DNA of 64,000 nucleotides. It comes from Roseicyclus marinus. Its GTDB lineage: Bacteria; Pseudomonadota; Alphaproteobacteria; Rhodobacterales; Rhodobacteraceae. The stretch covers positions 62,001 through 126,000 of the forward strand of contig NZ_JASJOF010000002.1 of assembly GCF_030163795.1 (NCBI RefSeq). The letters run 5' to 3'. Shown here one piece after another: positions 46,241 to 56,527 of this stretch (position 1 is the first letter of the stretch; the number at the start of each line of letters is the position of its first letter). The translations under genes were made by a program, and so were the position numbers. The notes beneath the pieces are model-generated. The model was not told where the DNA came from, did no database searches, and saw only the letters and a list, made by a program, of their open reading frames with translations.

Positions 46241-47002
46241 TCAGAGCTGCGCCATCACCTCGTCGGAGATCTCGAAATTCGCCGTGACATTCTGCACGTC
46301 ATCGTCGTCTTCCAGCGCCTCGATCAGCTTCATCAGCTTTTGCGCATCCTCCAGCCCCAGATCGGTCGTGGTGCTGGGCCGCCAGACGAACTTGGCCGAA
46401 AGGCTCTCGCCCAGCGCCTCTTCCAGCGCGTTGGACACCTCGCTCAGATCGGTATCGGCGCACCAGATGATGTGGGAACCGGGATCTTCGTCGCCATCCC
46501 CTTGATTTGTCTCGACATCTTCAGCGCCCGCCTCGATGGCAGCCATCATGATGGTGTCGGCATCACCGGCCGACAACGGATAGCTCACCTGGCCCTTGCG
46601 CTCGAACATGAAGGCGACCGATCCGGTCTCGCCCAAATTCCCGCCATGCTTGGCAAAGAGCGACCGCACGCTCGATGCGGTGCGGTTGCGGTTGTCGGTC
46701 ATCGCTTCCACGATCACCGCCACGCCGTTCGGGCCATAGCCCTCGTAGCGGATTTCTTCATAGTTTTCGGCGTCCCCGCCGACCGCCTTCTTGATCGCGC
46801 GCTCGATCACGTCCTTGGGAACCGAGTTCGATTTCGCTTCCTTCACGGCCAGACGCAGGCGCGGGTTCTTGTCGGGATCGGGGTCGCCCATCTTGGCCGC
46901 GACCGTGATTTCCTTGGACAATTTGGAGAAAACCTTGGCGCGGATCTTGTCCTGCTTGCCCTTGCGGTGCTGGATATTCGCCCATTTGGAATGGCCTGCC
47001 AT
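46241..47002 (-). CDS. YebC/PmpR-family regulator
   Basis: A 253-residue protein with the invariant start [19 protein letters not shown], then [20 protein letters not shown], the three-domain core words [20 protein letters not shown] and [18 protein letters not shown]. Members are DNA-binding regulators or translation factors that ease ribosome stalling; the precise role here is unknown. ATG 47002; divergent from ccmA with 150 nt between starts. Confidence 0.95.
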   Translation of the reverse strand: MAGHSKWANIQHRKGKQDKIRAKVFSKLSKEITVAAKMGDPDPDKNPRLRLAVKEAKSNSVPKDVIERAIKKAVGGDAENYEEIRYEGYGPNGVAVIVEAMTDNRNRTASSVRSLFAKHGGNLGETGSVAFMFERKGQVSYPLSAGDADTIMMAAIEAGAEDVETNQGDGDEDPGSHIIWCADTDLSEVSNALEEALGESLSAKFVWRPSTTTDLGLEDAQKLMKLIEALEDDDDVQNVTANFEISDEVMAQL

Positions 47003-47152
47003 GGCGTCCTCTAGATGCTTTGTGATGCTGATCGCGCGCTCCTTACTCCATCGCGCGCGTCATGGGCAATGCCCCGCCGCGCGCGTTCCTGCCGCCGCAT
47101 CCGTCCCGACACCGCTTCCCCTTGCGCCACCAATCCTTTACCGCTGCTGGCC

Positions 47153-47776
47153 ATGATCACCCTGCGCGTCACCGACCTTGCCTGCGCCCGTGGCCCCGCC
47201 CAGATCCTCGCGGGCGTCACCTTCGCGGTGGCTTCTGGGCAGGCGCTGATCCTGCGCGGCCCGAATGGGGCTGGGAAAACCACGCTATTGCGCACACTTG
47301 CGGGCCTCACCCCGCCCTTGGTCGGACGGATCGACGCCGACCCCGACGCCATCGCCTATGCCTCCCACGCCGATGGGCTCAAGGCGCAAATGACAGTCCT
47401 TGAGAACCTGCAATTCTGGGCTTCCGTCTTCGGCACGAACGACCCCGCACCGGCCATCGCGGCCTTTCACCTCGGCCCCCTGCTCGACCGCCGCGCGGGC
47501 GAAATGTCGGCGGGTCAGAAACGCCGCCTGTCTCTCGCCCGCCTTCTGGTCACGGGCCGCCCGGTCTGGTGCCTGGACGAGCCAACCGTTTCGCTCGATG
47601 CCGAGAACGTCGCCCGTTTCGCCACAGCCGTCACAGCCCATCTGGAACAGGGCGGCAGCGCGATCATCGCCACCCATATCGACCTTGGCCTGCCACAGGC
47701 CGAAACGCTCGACATCACGCCCTTCGTAGCCAAACGCATCCGCACCGACGACCCGTTTGCGGAGCGTCTGGCATGA
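47153..47776 (+). CDS. ccmA: Haem exporter ATP-binding protein CcmA
   Basis: A 207-residue ABC ATPase. Walker [10 protein letters not shown], signature [15 protein letters not shown], Walker [18 protein letters not shown]. With CcmB it powers release of holo-CcmE from CcmC during cytochrome c maturation (system I). ATG 47153 gives the standard length; the longer frame from 47015 is not supported. ATGA overlap with ccmB. Confidence 0.95.
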   Translation: MITLRVTDLACARGPAQILAGVTFAVASGQALILRGPNGAGKTTLLRTLAGLTPPLVGRIDADPDAIAYASHADGLKAQMTVLENLQFWASVFGTNDPAPAIAAFHLGPLLDRRAGEMSAGQKRRLSLARLLVTGRPVWCLDEPTVSLDAENVARFATAVTAHLEQGGSAIIATHIDLGLPQAETLDITPFVAKRIRTDDPFAERLA

Positions 47777-48429
47777 TCGGCCTTCTGAAACGCGACCTCG
47801 CCCTGGCGATCCGTGCCGGCGGCGGCTTCGGCCTGTCCTTGGCGTTTTTCCTGATCTTCACGACACTTGTCCCCTTCGGCGTCGGGCCGCAGACGCAAGT
47901 GCTGGCCGAGATCGCGCCGGGCATCCTCTGGCTCGGCGCGCTTTTGGCCTGCCTCCTGTCGCTCGACCGCATCTTTCAACTCGATTGGGAGGACGGCACC
48001 CTCGACCTCATCGCCACCAGCCCGGTGCCACTCGAGGGGCTGGCCGCGATGAAGGCGCTGGCGCATTGGATCACGACCGGCCTTCCCCTCGTCGCCGCCG
48101 CCCCCATGCTCGGCCTTTTGCTCAATCTGCCCGGCCCCGCCTATCCGTGGCTTGTCGCGGCGCTGGCGCTCGGCACACCCGCGCTCTCGGCCATCGGCAC
48201 ATTCGGCGCGGCGCTGACCGTGGGGATCAAGCGCGGCGGACTTCTCCTCTCGCTCCTCGTCTTGCCGCTCTATATGCCCACGCTGATCTTCGGCGCGCTT
48301 TGCGTGACGCGCGGGGCCGATGGGCTCGACGCGCTCACGCCGCTGATCTTGATGGGCGGCATCACCTTGGGCAGCCTTGCCATTCTGCCCTTTGCCGCTG
48401 CCGCAGCCCTCCGCGTCAATCTGCGCTAG
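47773..48429 (+). CDS. ccmB: Haem exporter permease CcmB
   Basis: A 218-residue inner-membrane protein with six hydrophobic segments; [20 protein letters not shown] and LFFLIFTT-like [15 protein letters not shown] near the start and [12 protein letters not shown]-type [16 protein letters not shown] are CcmB landmarks. Partner of CcmA, with which it overlaps. It ends in TAG, a normal gene stop in this genome. Confidence 0.95.
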   Translation: MIGLLKRDLALAIRAGGGFGLSLAFFLIFTTLVPFGVGPQTQVLAEIAPGILWLGALLACLLSLDRIFQLDWEDGTLDLIATSPVPLEGLAAMKALAHWITTGLPLVAAAPMLGLLLNLPGPAYPWLVAALALGTPALSAIGTFGAALTVGIKRGGLLLSLLVLPLYMPTLIFGALCVTRGADGLDALTPLILMGGITLGSLAILPFAAAAALRVNLR

Positions 48430-48485
48430 GCCCGCGCGATGTTGCCCCATTGTGAGCGCAACCAGCCCTGACTAAGTTCCGCGCC

Positions 48486-49217
48486 ATGGCATCGATCTGG
48501 GAATACGCGAACCCGCGCAAGTTCATGGCGACCTCCGCCGCTCTCCTGCCGTGGACGGCGGGCGTCGCGGCGCTTTGCCTTGTCACGGGCCTTGTCTGGG
48601 GCTTTTTCTTCACCCCCGACGACTTCCGGCAGGGATCGACGGTCAAGATCATCTATGTCCACGTCCCCTCTGCCATCATGGCTATCAATGCGTGGCTGAT
48701 GATGTTGGTCGCCTCGCTCATCTGGGTCATCCGCCGCCATCACGTCAGCGCGCTCGCGGCCAAGGCCGCAGCTCCCGTGGGCATGGTCTTCACCCTGATC
48801 GCGCTAGCCACCGGCGCGCTCTGGGGGCAGCCGATGTGGGGCACGTGGTGGGAATGGGACCCGCGCCTGACCTCCTTCCTGATCCTGTTCCTCTTCTACC
48901 TCGGCTACATGGCTCTTTGGGAAGCCATCGACAATCCCGACAGCGCGGCGGACCTGACCGCTGTCCTCTGCCTCGTGGGCTCGGTCTTCGCCGTGATCTC
49001 GCGCTATGCGCTCCTGTTCTGGAACCAGGGCCTGCACCAGGGCGCGACGCTCTCGCTCGACCGGGAACAGAACATCGCCAACGTCTTCTGGTATCCGCTG
49101 GTCATCACGCTCGCGGGCTTCGGCTTTCTCTTCATCGCGCTCGTGCTCTACCGCACCCAGACAGAGATTCGCGCCCGCCGCCTCAAGGCGCTGATCGCGC
49201 AGGAAAGGATGGCCTGA
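48486..49217 (+). CDS. ccmC: Haem lyase component CcmC
   Basis: A 243-residue membrane protein with six segments and the tryptophan-rich WWD motif GTWWEWDPRLTSFLILF, flanked by the haem-ligand histidines in VHVPSAIMAI and NQGLHQGATL. It loads haem onto CcmE in the periplasm. It starts 56 nt after ccmB and precedes ccmD by 2 nt. Confidence 0.95.
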   Translation: MASIWEYANPRKFMATSAALLPWTAGVAALCLVTGLVWGFFFTPDDFRQGSTVKIIYVHVPSAIMAINAWLMMLVASLIWVIRRHHVSALAAKAAAPVGMVFTLIALATGALWGQPMWGTWWEWDPRLTSFLILFLFYLGYMALWEAIDNPDSAADLTAVLCLVGSVFAVISRYALLFWNQGLHQGATLSLDREQNIANVFWYPLVITLAGFGFLFIALVLYRTQTEIRARRLKALIAQERMA

Positions 49218-49219
49218 AA

Positions 49220-49375
49220 ATGCCCGATCTCGGCACCTACGCACTGCCCGTCCTGTCCTCCTATGCCGTGTCGCTGGGCCTTCTGATCGCCGTCATCATC
49301 GCCTCGGTGTGGAAGGCGCGGCGGGTGCGCGCCCAGCTTGAAAACGTCGAAAACCGCCGGGGCCGCAGCGCATGA
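49220..49375 (+). CDS. ccmD: Haem exporter protein CcmD
   Basis: A 51-residue single-span protein, MPDLGTYALPVLSSYAVSLG, with a transmembrane helix (LLIAVIIASVWKARRVRAQ) and a charged C-terminus. It stabilises the CcmABC complex and helps release holo-CcmE. Its size and place between ccmC and ccmG are diagnostic. ATGA overlap with ccmG. Confidence 0.93.
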   Translation: MPDLGTYALPVLSSYAVSLGLLIAVIIASVWKARRVRAQLENVENRRGRSA

Positions 49376-49968
49376 AACTGAATTGGCTGATGGTCTTGCC
49401 CGTGGTGCTGACCATGGGGTTCTTCGGCGTCGCGGGCTACCAGCTGATGAACAACCAAAACGCCCTGCAACAAGGCGTCGACACGCAGGCCCTGCCTTCG
49501 GCACAACAGGGCCGCGCAGCCCCCGGCCTGAACCTCCAGCCACTGGGCCAGACGCCGCTCCTCACGCGCGACGCGCTCGAGGGCAATGGCCTTGTCATGG
49601 TGAATTTCTTCGCTTCATGGTGCCCGCCCTGCCGGGCCGAGCATCCCGTTCTGACCGCGCTGGCCGAGGCGGGCGTGCCGCTTTACGGTGTGAATTACCG
49701 CGACCGGATCGACCAGGCGCTCGGGTTCCTCGACGAGCTGGGCAATCCCTATGACGCGATCGGCCGCGACGATCAGGCCCGCAACGGCGCCGATTGGGGT
49801 GTTGTCGCCATGCCCGAAACCTTCTTCATCGACGACACGGGCACGGTCGTCCTGCATTTCCGCGGCCCCGTCACAGAACGCGCGATCCGCACCCAGATCC
49901 GCCCCGCGCTCGAGGCGGCGGGCCACGACCTGCCGCGCCTGCCCGGCGAGGATGCGGCCGAAGGCTGA
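49372..49968 (+). CDS. ccmG: Thiol:disulfide interchange protein CcmG/DsbE
   Basis: A 198-residue periplasmic thioredoxin tethered by an N-terminal helix (LNWLMVLPVVLTMGFFGVAGYQL). The active site is FFASWCPPCRAEHP (WCxxC), and the cis-Pro region is AMPETFFIDDTG. It keeps apocytochrome c or CcmH reduced for haem ligation. ccmE, ccmF and ccmH are not in the window. Confidence 0.95.
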   Translation: MKLNWLMVLPVVLTMGFFGVAGYQLMNNQNALQQGVDTQALPSAQQGRAAPGLNLQPLGQTPLLTRDALEGNGLVMVNFFASWCPPCRAEHPVLTALAEAGVPLYGVNYRDRIDQALGFLDELGNPYDAIGRDDQARNGADWGVVAMPETFFIDDTGTVVLHFRGPVTERAIRTQIRPALEAAGHDLPRLPGEDAAEG

Positions 49969-50127
49969 GGCCCGGGCCGCCGCCCCAAAGATCATGCAAC
50001 ACCCTGCACCCGCGCGGACCTTGGCACTGGCCAAGCCACGGAATATTCCCTAGGCTCCCCCCGTGGTCGCGAGACCACCCGCAAGCCGTCTTGGGGAAGT
50101 CGGCGGCGGACGAATAAAGAGCTGCCA

Positions 50128-52524
50128 GTGCTGGATTTCAGACGGTCTTCAAAACAGGTGCGCGACCGCCGTCGCAGGCGGGCCATCGGCCTCGCCAAAT
50201 CGACCGTTTGGGCGGCCGCATTGGGCGTTTGCGTCGCCAGTTCGACCGGCATCGCCGAAACCCCGACCGAGTTTCAGGGCAGCTTCATGGTTGCCGACGA
50301 GATGCAATACGACCCCGCGACCGAAACCTTGGAAGCGCGCGGCAACATCGAAATCTACAACGAAGGGCGGCGTCTTACGGCCTCCTCCGTCGTCTATCAG
50401 GGGGCAGAAGGCCGGGTGTCTGTGGTCGGTCCGCTGACCATTCAGGACACGACCAACGGCACACGCACCTTCGCCGATTTCGCCGATCTGTCCACCGACA
50501 TGCAGGATTTCGTCCTGATCTCGGCACGTCACCTGATGCAGGACCAGCTGCAACTCGCCTCAGCCGAGATGGAGCGGACCGAGGGCCGCTTTACCGAATG
50601 GCGTCTGGTCACCGCCTCCTATTGCCAGGTCTGCGAGAATCGCCCGACGCCGCTGTGGGAAATCCGCGCCCAGCGCGCGACCCATGACCAGCAGGAGCGG
50701 ATGATCTACCTGCGCAACGCGCAATTCCGCGTCGCGGGCGTACCCGTGGGCTACCTCCCCTACCTGCGGATGCCTGACCCGACGGTGGAACGCGCGAACG
50801 GCTTTTTGCGCGCCTCGATCCGGTCCAGCAGCGTCTCGGGCACGACGCTCCGCCTGCCCTATTTCATCACGCTTGGCGATCATGCCGATGTGACGCTGGC
50901 CCCCAACATCTCGCTTGGCGGCAGCACCAGCACGCTCAACACGCTCGAAGCGCGCTACCGCCAGTCCTTTGCCTATGGCGATATCGAGTTCAACGGCGCC
51001 ATCAGCCGGCAGGGGCTGAATTCGCGCGGGGCGCAGGCCTATGTCTTCGGCAACGGCGCCTTTTCGTTCCCCTCGGGGTTCGACGTCTCCTTTCAGGTGC
51101 AGGATTCCAGTCACCGCACTTATCTGGCCGATCAGAATTTCCTCGGCGGCAGAACCGAGACTTTCACTGGCATTCCGCTCAGTTTCGACGTGTCGACCTT
51201 GATCTCGTCGCTGTCTGTCAACCGGTCGCGACCGGGCGAAATCGTCTCATTCAACGGTCGTATCCTCGAAAGCCTGCAACCATCCGACGTGACGACCGAC
51301 CATCCTTCGTCCGATCTGAACGCGGAATATTCGCGCTGGTTCGAGATTGACGGATTGCCGGGCGAATTCCTGTTCAGCACGGTGGCGCAGGCGGAATACA
51401 ACGAATTCGCCCCCGCCAGCACGCGCCGGCGCGACATCGAACGCGTCTTCGCAGGCCTGCGCTGGCGCGAAAGCTGGGACATCGGCGCAGGCTTCGTCCT
51501 CGACGGGGAACTCGCCACGTTTTCCGACAATTACGACATCAGCGACGATCCCGCCGCCATAGCCCGGCAACGCACCACCCAGAATCTGGCCGTTGTGGCA
51601 CTCCGCTGGCCGTGGGAGCGCACCTTGGCGAATGGCACCCGCCACAGTTTCGAACCCTTCCTGCGCCAGATCGCCTTTCGTGGTACTGCACCCGTCGTGC
51701 CCAGCATCGATGGCACGATCGACGACTTCGACCCCTACAACCGCTTTGCGCTCGACCGTTTCCGACGGCTTGACCGTCCGAGGGATGTCGATTCAACCGA
51801 GATCGGCTTCGACTACGATGTCTTCCTGAGCAGTGGCTGGTCCTTCGGCACACGGATCGAGCGGGATTTCCTGTGGAACATTCCTGCCGGGGGCTATGAT
51901 GGCGGTCCGCTTTACACCGCACGGCTTGGTTACAGCGCCGCAGGCCTGACCGTGACGGGCAGCCAAGTCCACAATGGCGATTTTGACCCGGTGCGCCGGA
52001 CGGCAGCCTTGTCCTATGCGTGGGACCGCGGGCAACTTGGGGCGGCCTATGCACGGTCCGAGATCGATCAGAATCTCGGCACCAGCGCCATTACCGAGCT
52101 TGTGTCCGCCAACCTGTCTTGGACGGTTCTCGACGGGCTGACGCTCCTGTCCAACCTCACCCGCGACCGGAGCAGCACCGACACCTCCTTCGCCGCCGGG
52201 GGCTTCACCTTCGACGATGGGGAGCTCTGGTCCTCCAGCCTACTCACGAATTACAGCATCGACGATGCCGAGGTCGACACCCACGCCTTTTCGCTCGCGC
52301 GCGAACTGGATTGGGGCGGCACGGCGCGCGTCACCTATGATTTCGACCGCGACACACAACGCGCGATCGGGCTCGGCCTCGATTACGTCAATGAATGCGT
52401 CAGCCTGCAAAGCGAGCTGTTGCGCCGGCAATCGGTGATCGCCGATGCGCAACCGGCCCTGGAACTGACGATCTCGGTCGAATTCGGCGGCTTCTCCCCC
52501 AGACAGGGTCGCCGCTGCGGCTGA
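50128..52524 (+). CDS. lptD: LPS-assembly outer-membrane protein LptD
   Basis: A 798-residue protein with a signal peptide (basic start, then VWAAALGVCVASSTGIAET), an N-terminal LptA/OstA-type beta-jellyroll (VADEMQYDPATETLEARGNIEIYN), the conserved SYCQVCENRPTPLWEIRAQR segment and a long C-terminal beta-barrel ending ISVEFGGFSPRQGRRCG. LptD inserts LPS into the outer leaflet. The start is GTG 50128. In related genomes lptD is usually followed by surA, pdxA and rsmA; here it stands alone after ccmG and before a MarR gene, so it could be a relocated or second copy. Confidence 0.85.
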   Translation: MLDFRRSSKQVRDRRRRRAIGLAKSTVWAAALGVCVASSTGIAETPTEFQGSFMVADEMQYDPATETLEARGNIEIYNEGRRLTASSVVYQGAEGRVSVVGPLTIQDTTNGTRTFADFADLSTDMQDFVLISARHLMQDQLQLASAEMERTEGRFTEWRLVTASYCQVCENRPTPLWEIRAQRATHDQQERMIYLRNAQFRVAGVPVGYLPYLRMPDPTVERANGFLRASIRSSSVSGTTLRLPYFITLGDHADVTLAPNISLGGSTSTLNTLEARYRQSFAYGDIEFNGAISRQGLNSRGAQAYVFGNGAFSFPSGFDVSFQVQDSSHRTYLADQNFLGGRTETFTGIPLSFDVSTLISSLSVNRSRPGEIVSFNGRILESLQPSDVTTDHPSSDLNAEYSRWFEIDGLPGEFLFSTVAQAEYNEFAPASTRRRDIERVFAGLRWRESWDIGAGFVLDGELATFSDNYDISDDPAAIARQRTTQNLAVVALRWPWERTLANGTRHSFEPFLRQIAFRGTAPVVPSIDGTIDDFDPYNRFALDRFRRLDRPRDVDSTEIGFDYDVFLSSGWSFGTRIERDFLWNIPAGGYDGGPLYTARLGYSAAGLTVTGSQVHNGDFDPVRRTAALSYAWDRGQLGAAYARSEIDQNLGTSAITELVSANLSWTVLDGLTLLSNLTRDRSSTDTSFAAGGFTFDDGELWSSSLLTNYSIDDAEVDTHAFSLARELDWGGTARVTYDFDRDTQRAIGLGLDYVNECVSLQSELLRRQSVIADAQPALELTISVEFGGFSPRQGRRCG

Positions 52525-52611
52525 AACGGGTCTCCGCACTGACCAAAGCTTTACCCGTCTTGGTCCCCTGAATATCCCTCTGCCTTGCCTGCCCGATCCT
52601 GTCCCCAGACC

Positions 52612-53109
52612 CTAATAAATATACCGGATCTGGTCCGTCCAATACCGCTCGATCCGTTTCAGCGAATGGTTCACCCGGTCGATCCCGTCAGTCGCCAGAA
52701 CGCCATGGCGTTCCAGCCCATCGGCATGGCGCGCGAACAAAAGCGCCACCACCTCCCGGACATGGCGCCCCCGATCCGTCAGCCGCACCCGCACCGACCT
52801 TCGGTCGATCTCGCAGCGCTGGCGGTGCATGTAACCCATGTCGACCAGCTTCTTCAGGTTGTAGCTGACGTTCGAGCCTTGGTAATAGCCGCGGCTTTTC
52901 AATTCCCCCGCTGTCACCTCGTGTTCACCAATGTTGAACAAGAGCAGGGCTTGCACCGCATTGATGTCCACAATGCCAAGCCGCTCGAACTCATCCTTGA
53001 TGACATCGAGCAAAAGCCGGTGCAGCCGTTCGACCATCGCCAGCGACTCGAGATAAGCGGACATGAAACCTGTCCGGGTCACCGCGGGGGGGGCATGCAT
53101 GCTCATCAT
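52612..53109 (-). CDS. MarR-family winged-helix regulator, LdtR-like
   Basis: A 165-residue regulator. The helical N-terminal half contains YLESLAMVERLHRLLLDVIKDEF and INAVQALLLFNIGEHEVTAG, followed by the winged helix ELKSRGYYQGSNVSYNLKKLVDMGY, HRQRCEIDRRSVRVRLTDRG. This pattern matches the alphaproteobacterial LdtR group, known in Liberibacter to control an L,D-transpeptidase and stress tolerance; I transfer the name only as a likeness. Several ATGs (53109, 53106, 53064) are possible starts. Confidence 0.85.
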   Translation of the reverse strand: MMSMHAPPAVTRTGFMSAYLESLAMVERLHRLLLDVIKDEFERLGIVDINAVQALLLFNIGEHEVTAGELKSRGYYQGSNVSYNLKKLVDMGYMHRQRCEIDRRSVRVRLTDRGRHVREVVALLFARHADGLERHGVLATDGIDRVNHSLKRIERYWTDQIRYIY

Positions 53110-53180
53110 GGGCCTCGCATCATCTGCTTCGACCCCAGACCTCGCATGAGATTCGGAAAGATCGGGTTAACACCCCCGCC

Positions 53181-53444
53181 TCAGCGCGCCGCGCCGACCT
53201 CGGCAGCCAAGCGGTCTAGGAACGGCCTGAGCGCCACCGGCGCCTCCGCCTGGCCCGACACCCATTGGTATAGGTCGTGATCGGCCTCGGACATCACCGC
53301 CTCGAACGCATCAAGCGTCGCATCATCCGCCCCCGACAGGTTGCGGTCCGCCCAACCGCCCAAGATCAGGTCCATCTCCTTGATCCCGCGATGCCAGGCC
53401 CGCATCCGCAGCCGCTTGATCCGGATTTCGCGCGTCTCGTCCAT
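53181..53444 (-). CDS. sdhE: Succinate dehydrogenase assembly factor SdhE
   Basis: An 87-residue protein of the SdhE/Sdh5 (DUF339) family, which promotes FAD attachment to SdhA. Family landmarks are the RGIKEMDLILGGWAD segment with the RGxxE motif and the C-terminal FEAVMSEADHDLYQWVSG. It starts 3 nt after the upstream HTH gene stop. Confidence 0.92.
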   Translation of the reverse strand: MDETREIRIKRLRMRAWHRGIKEMDLILGGWADRNLSGADDATLDAFEAVMSEADHDLYQWVSGQAEAPVALRPFLDRLAAEVGAAR

Positions 53445-53447
53445 CGC

Positions 53448-53852
53448 TCACACCCTGTTCGACATTGCCAGCCGCAGCCGCTTTTCCAACCGCCCCATCC
53501 GTTCGGCCAACCGCGCCTGCTCCACCTTCATCGACCGCAATTCGCCCAGAATCGCAAGCAGGTCGTCGGACAAGGGCTCGGGCGTCTCCGGGCCGTCCAG
53601 CCCGTCGCCCTGCCCCGTCAACAGCCACATGATCGACACGCCCAACATGCCCGCCAGCATCTGCAACTTGTTGGCCCGCGGTTCGGACTGGTCGTTTTCC
53701 CAGGCCCGCACCGTCTTGACCTTCACGCCCATGCGCCGCGCCAGTTCCGTCTGGCTCAAGCCCGCGGCCTCGCGCGCCCCGGTCATCCGGTCGCCGAAGG
53801 TCGCGGTGTCGCCGTCATACCAGCCCGGACCTTCCTGTATTTCCCTTGTCAT
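53448..53852 (-). CDS. XRE-family transcriptional regulator
   Basis: A 134-residue protein with an HTH domain (FGDRMTGAREAAGLSQTELARRMGVKVKTVRAWEND, LQMLAGMLGVSIMWLLTG) and a C-terminal coiled coil (LGELRSMKVEQARLAERMGRLEKRL). ATG 53852 gives the natural N-terminus; the frame open to 54233 is a shadow of the aminotransferase. It is coupled to sdhE and divergent from the aspartate aminotransferase with 127 nt between starts. Confidence 0.9.
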   Translation of the reverse strand: MTREIQEGPGWYDGDTATFGDRMTGAREAAGLSQTELARRMGVKVKTVRAWENDQSEPRANKLQMLAGMLGVSIMWLLTGQGDGLDGPETPEPLSDDLLAILGELRSMKVEQARLAERMGRLEKRLRLAMSNRV

Positions 53853-53895
53853 CGCTGACCCCTTTCCCGATTGGCCCTTCCCGGCTTGATCGTGA

Positions 53896-55182
<1,287 letters not shown>

Positions 55183-55195
55183 CCCTAGCGGGATC

Positions 55196-55232
55196 GGGGG
55201 CGCCTCAGGCCTAGCTCAGGCTCAGCGCCCCC
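55196..55232. terminator. Possible bidirectional terminator
   Basis: GGGGGCGC (55196-55203) and GCGCCCCC (55225-55232) are inverted copies between the aminotransferase and the tail of the small membrane protein gene. The loop is long (21 nt) but contains a further CCTCAGG/CTCAGG pairing. No clear T-run; modest support. Confidence 0.35.
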
Positions 55233-55510
55233 ATCCAGACCAGCACCGCGATCCGGGCAAGATCCGCCTGGATCCGCGGTCCGTCATGGCGCGCCGCCGC
55301 ACGCCAGACGCCCATCGTGGCCACCAGATTGAAGGGCAGCGACAGCCCGTAGCCCACCACCAGCGCCAACAGCGGCTGGTCGATGGTGATCAGCCACAAA
55401 AAACCAAGGCTCGTCGACACATTGACCACGAGCCCGCCCAGAACCGCCCAGTTCCAGAAGGCATCGCCCAAAGGCAGGTTCCCCCGCCAAAGATCTCCGA
55501 TGACGCGCAT
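55211..55510 (-). CDS. Small membrane protein of unknown function
   Basis: A 99-residue protein from ATG 55510 (MRVIGDLWRGNLPLGDAFWN). It has two or three hydrophobic segments (WAVLGGLVVNVSTSLGFLWLI, LLALVVGYGLSLPFNLVATMG, ADLARIAVLVWMGALSLS). The frame stays open upstream to 55726, but the extra part looks like a different protein piece (next entry). I recall such short proteins from roseobacter genomes without a known role. Confidence 0.65.
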   Translation of the reverse strand: MRVIGDLWRGNLPLGDAFWNWAVLGGLVVNVSTSLGFLWLITIDQPLLALVVGYGLSLPFNLVATMGVWRAAARHDGPRIQADLARIAVLVWMGALSLS

Positions 55511-55726
55511 GACGTTACGATCGCAGAGCCTATGGTCACACGCCAGCCCCGCTTGCATTACCGACGCCGCGTTCGACCCACCTTTGCCACCTGCGCCTCG
55601 TCTCGGATCGACTTGCCCGACGACGCGGTTGAGCACGTCCTTGGCCAATCGGTTAAAGCTCTCGCCGGCCAATTCCGCTGCCATCACCGCCTTGCGGTAA
55701 ACTTCGGGACTGTCCCGGAACATCAC
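55511..55726 (-). pseudogene. Possible HicB-like/ribbon-helix-helix C-terminal remnant
   Basis: The minus strand reads MFRDSPEVYRKAVMAAELAG then ESFNRLAKDVLNRVVGQ, which resembles the C-terminal DNA-binding segment of HicB-type antitoxins (xPELHRRAxxAAExxGxSLNxxxxxxL). An in-frame TGA lies just upstream, no HicA-like partner is seen, and the frame runs on into the membrane protein gene. A decayed antitoxin is the best guess. Confidence 0.3.
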
Positions 55727-56527
55727 TTGGTCGGAGAAGGCGTTTTGCGGGCCCTTACCGATGCAAGCTCAGGTCTCGCTGAAACCCTCGCCTGCCTCAT
55801 GAAACGCCGCGCGTTAACCTTCCACGGGCTCGGTATGGAACCCAACCCTATCTTAGATCCCAGCAATCAGAACTGTGAAAACGCGATCGTCGTTGTCATG
55901 CCCGACCCGAGCGGCATAGCCCATTTGGGCCATCGCATAAGTCATGGTCGCACTCCGATCCTGATCAGGAAATCGCATACATTTCGGGCCTGATATCTTT
56001 TTGCTTCCGCGACAGGGTGGAGCTGCTGAAACGTCACCACCTCCCCATCCTTGTCAAACCGTTCCCACGAAACCCGGCCCTAGATGAGCTGCGCGCCCGC
56101 GACCAGCTGCCTCCGCTCGATGGCCGCCCATTAGACCGTCCCGGAGACCAGGTCGGCAACGACACCGGCAAGCTTCTGAATTCATAAAAATAAGAAACCT
56201 CACCGATCTTATTCAAATGCGCCGTTTATCCCAATGCGCTCTCAGCCGCTTCTGCGACTTGTCGTACCTCGCTCAGTAGAAATCAATCCGACAATACCCC
56301 GACATCTCCATACTGGCCCTATGGGCGCTAGCGACCGAGCCGCCGATGATCGGCCTTGACGCAAGCGGACCGGGGCGCCATGCTCGCTGCATGGTTAAGC
56401 AGCGCACCATTACCATACGGATCTGACCCGGCTTCTCCGCCGGGATCGGTCCACGCGTATCTGACCCGTTTTCCCAAACACACTCGCGTCCGATCCCCTA
56501 CGACCTCTGTATGTTCGGATCGTGCGC
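55727..56527. other. Long gene-free stretch
   Basis: About 800 nt in which I can support no gene. It includes an AT-rich patch with a 6-bp inverted repeat AATAAG/CTTATT (56189-56213) and two copies of ATCTGACCCG about 37 nt apart (near 56420 and 56458). It separates core genes from the accessory operon starting at 56528 and may be an island border. Confidence 0.5.
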
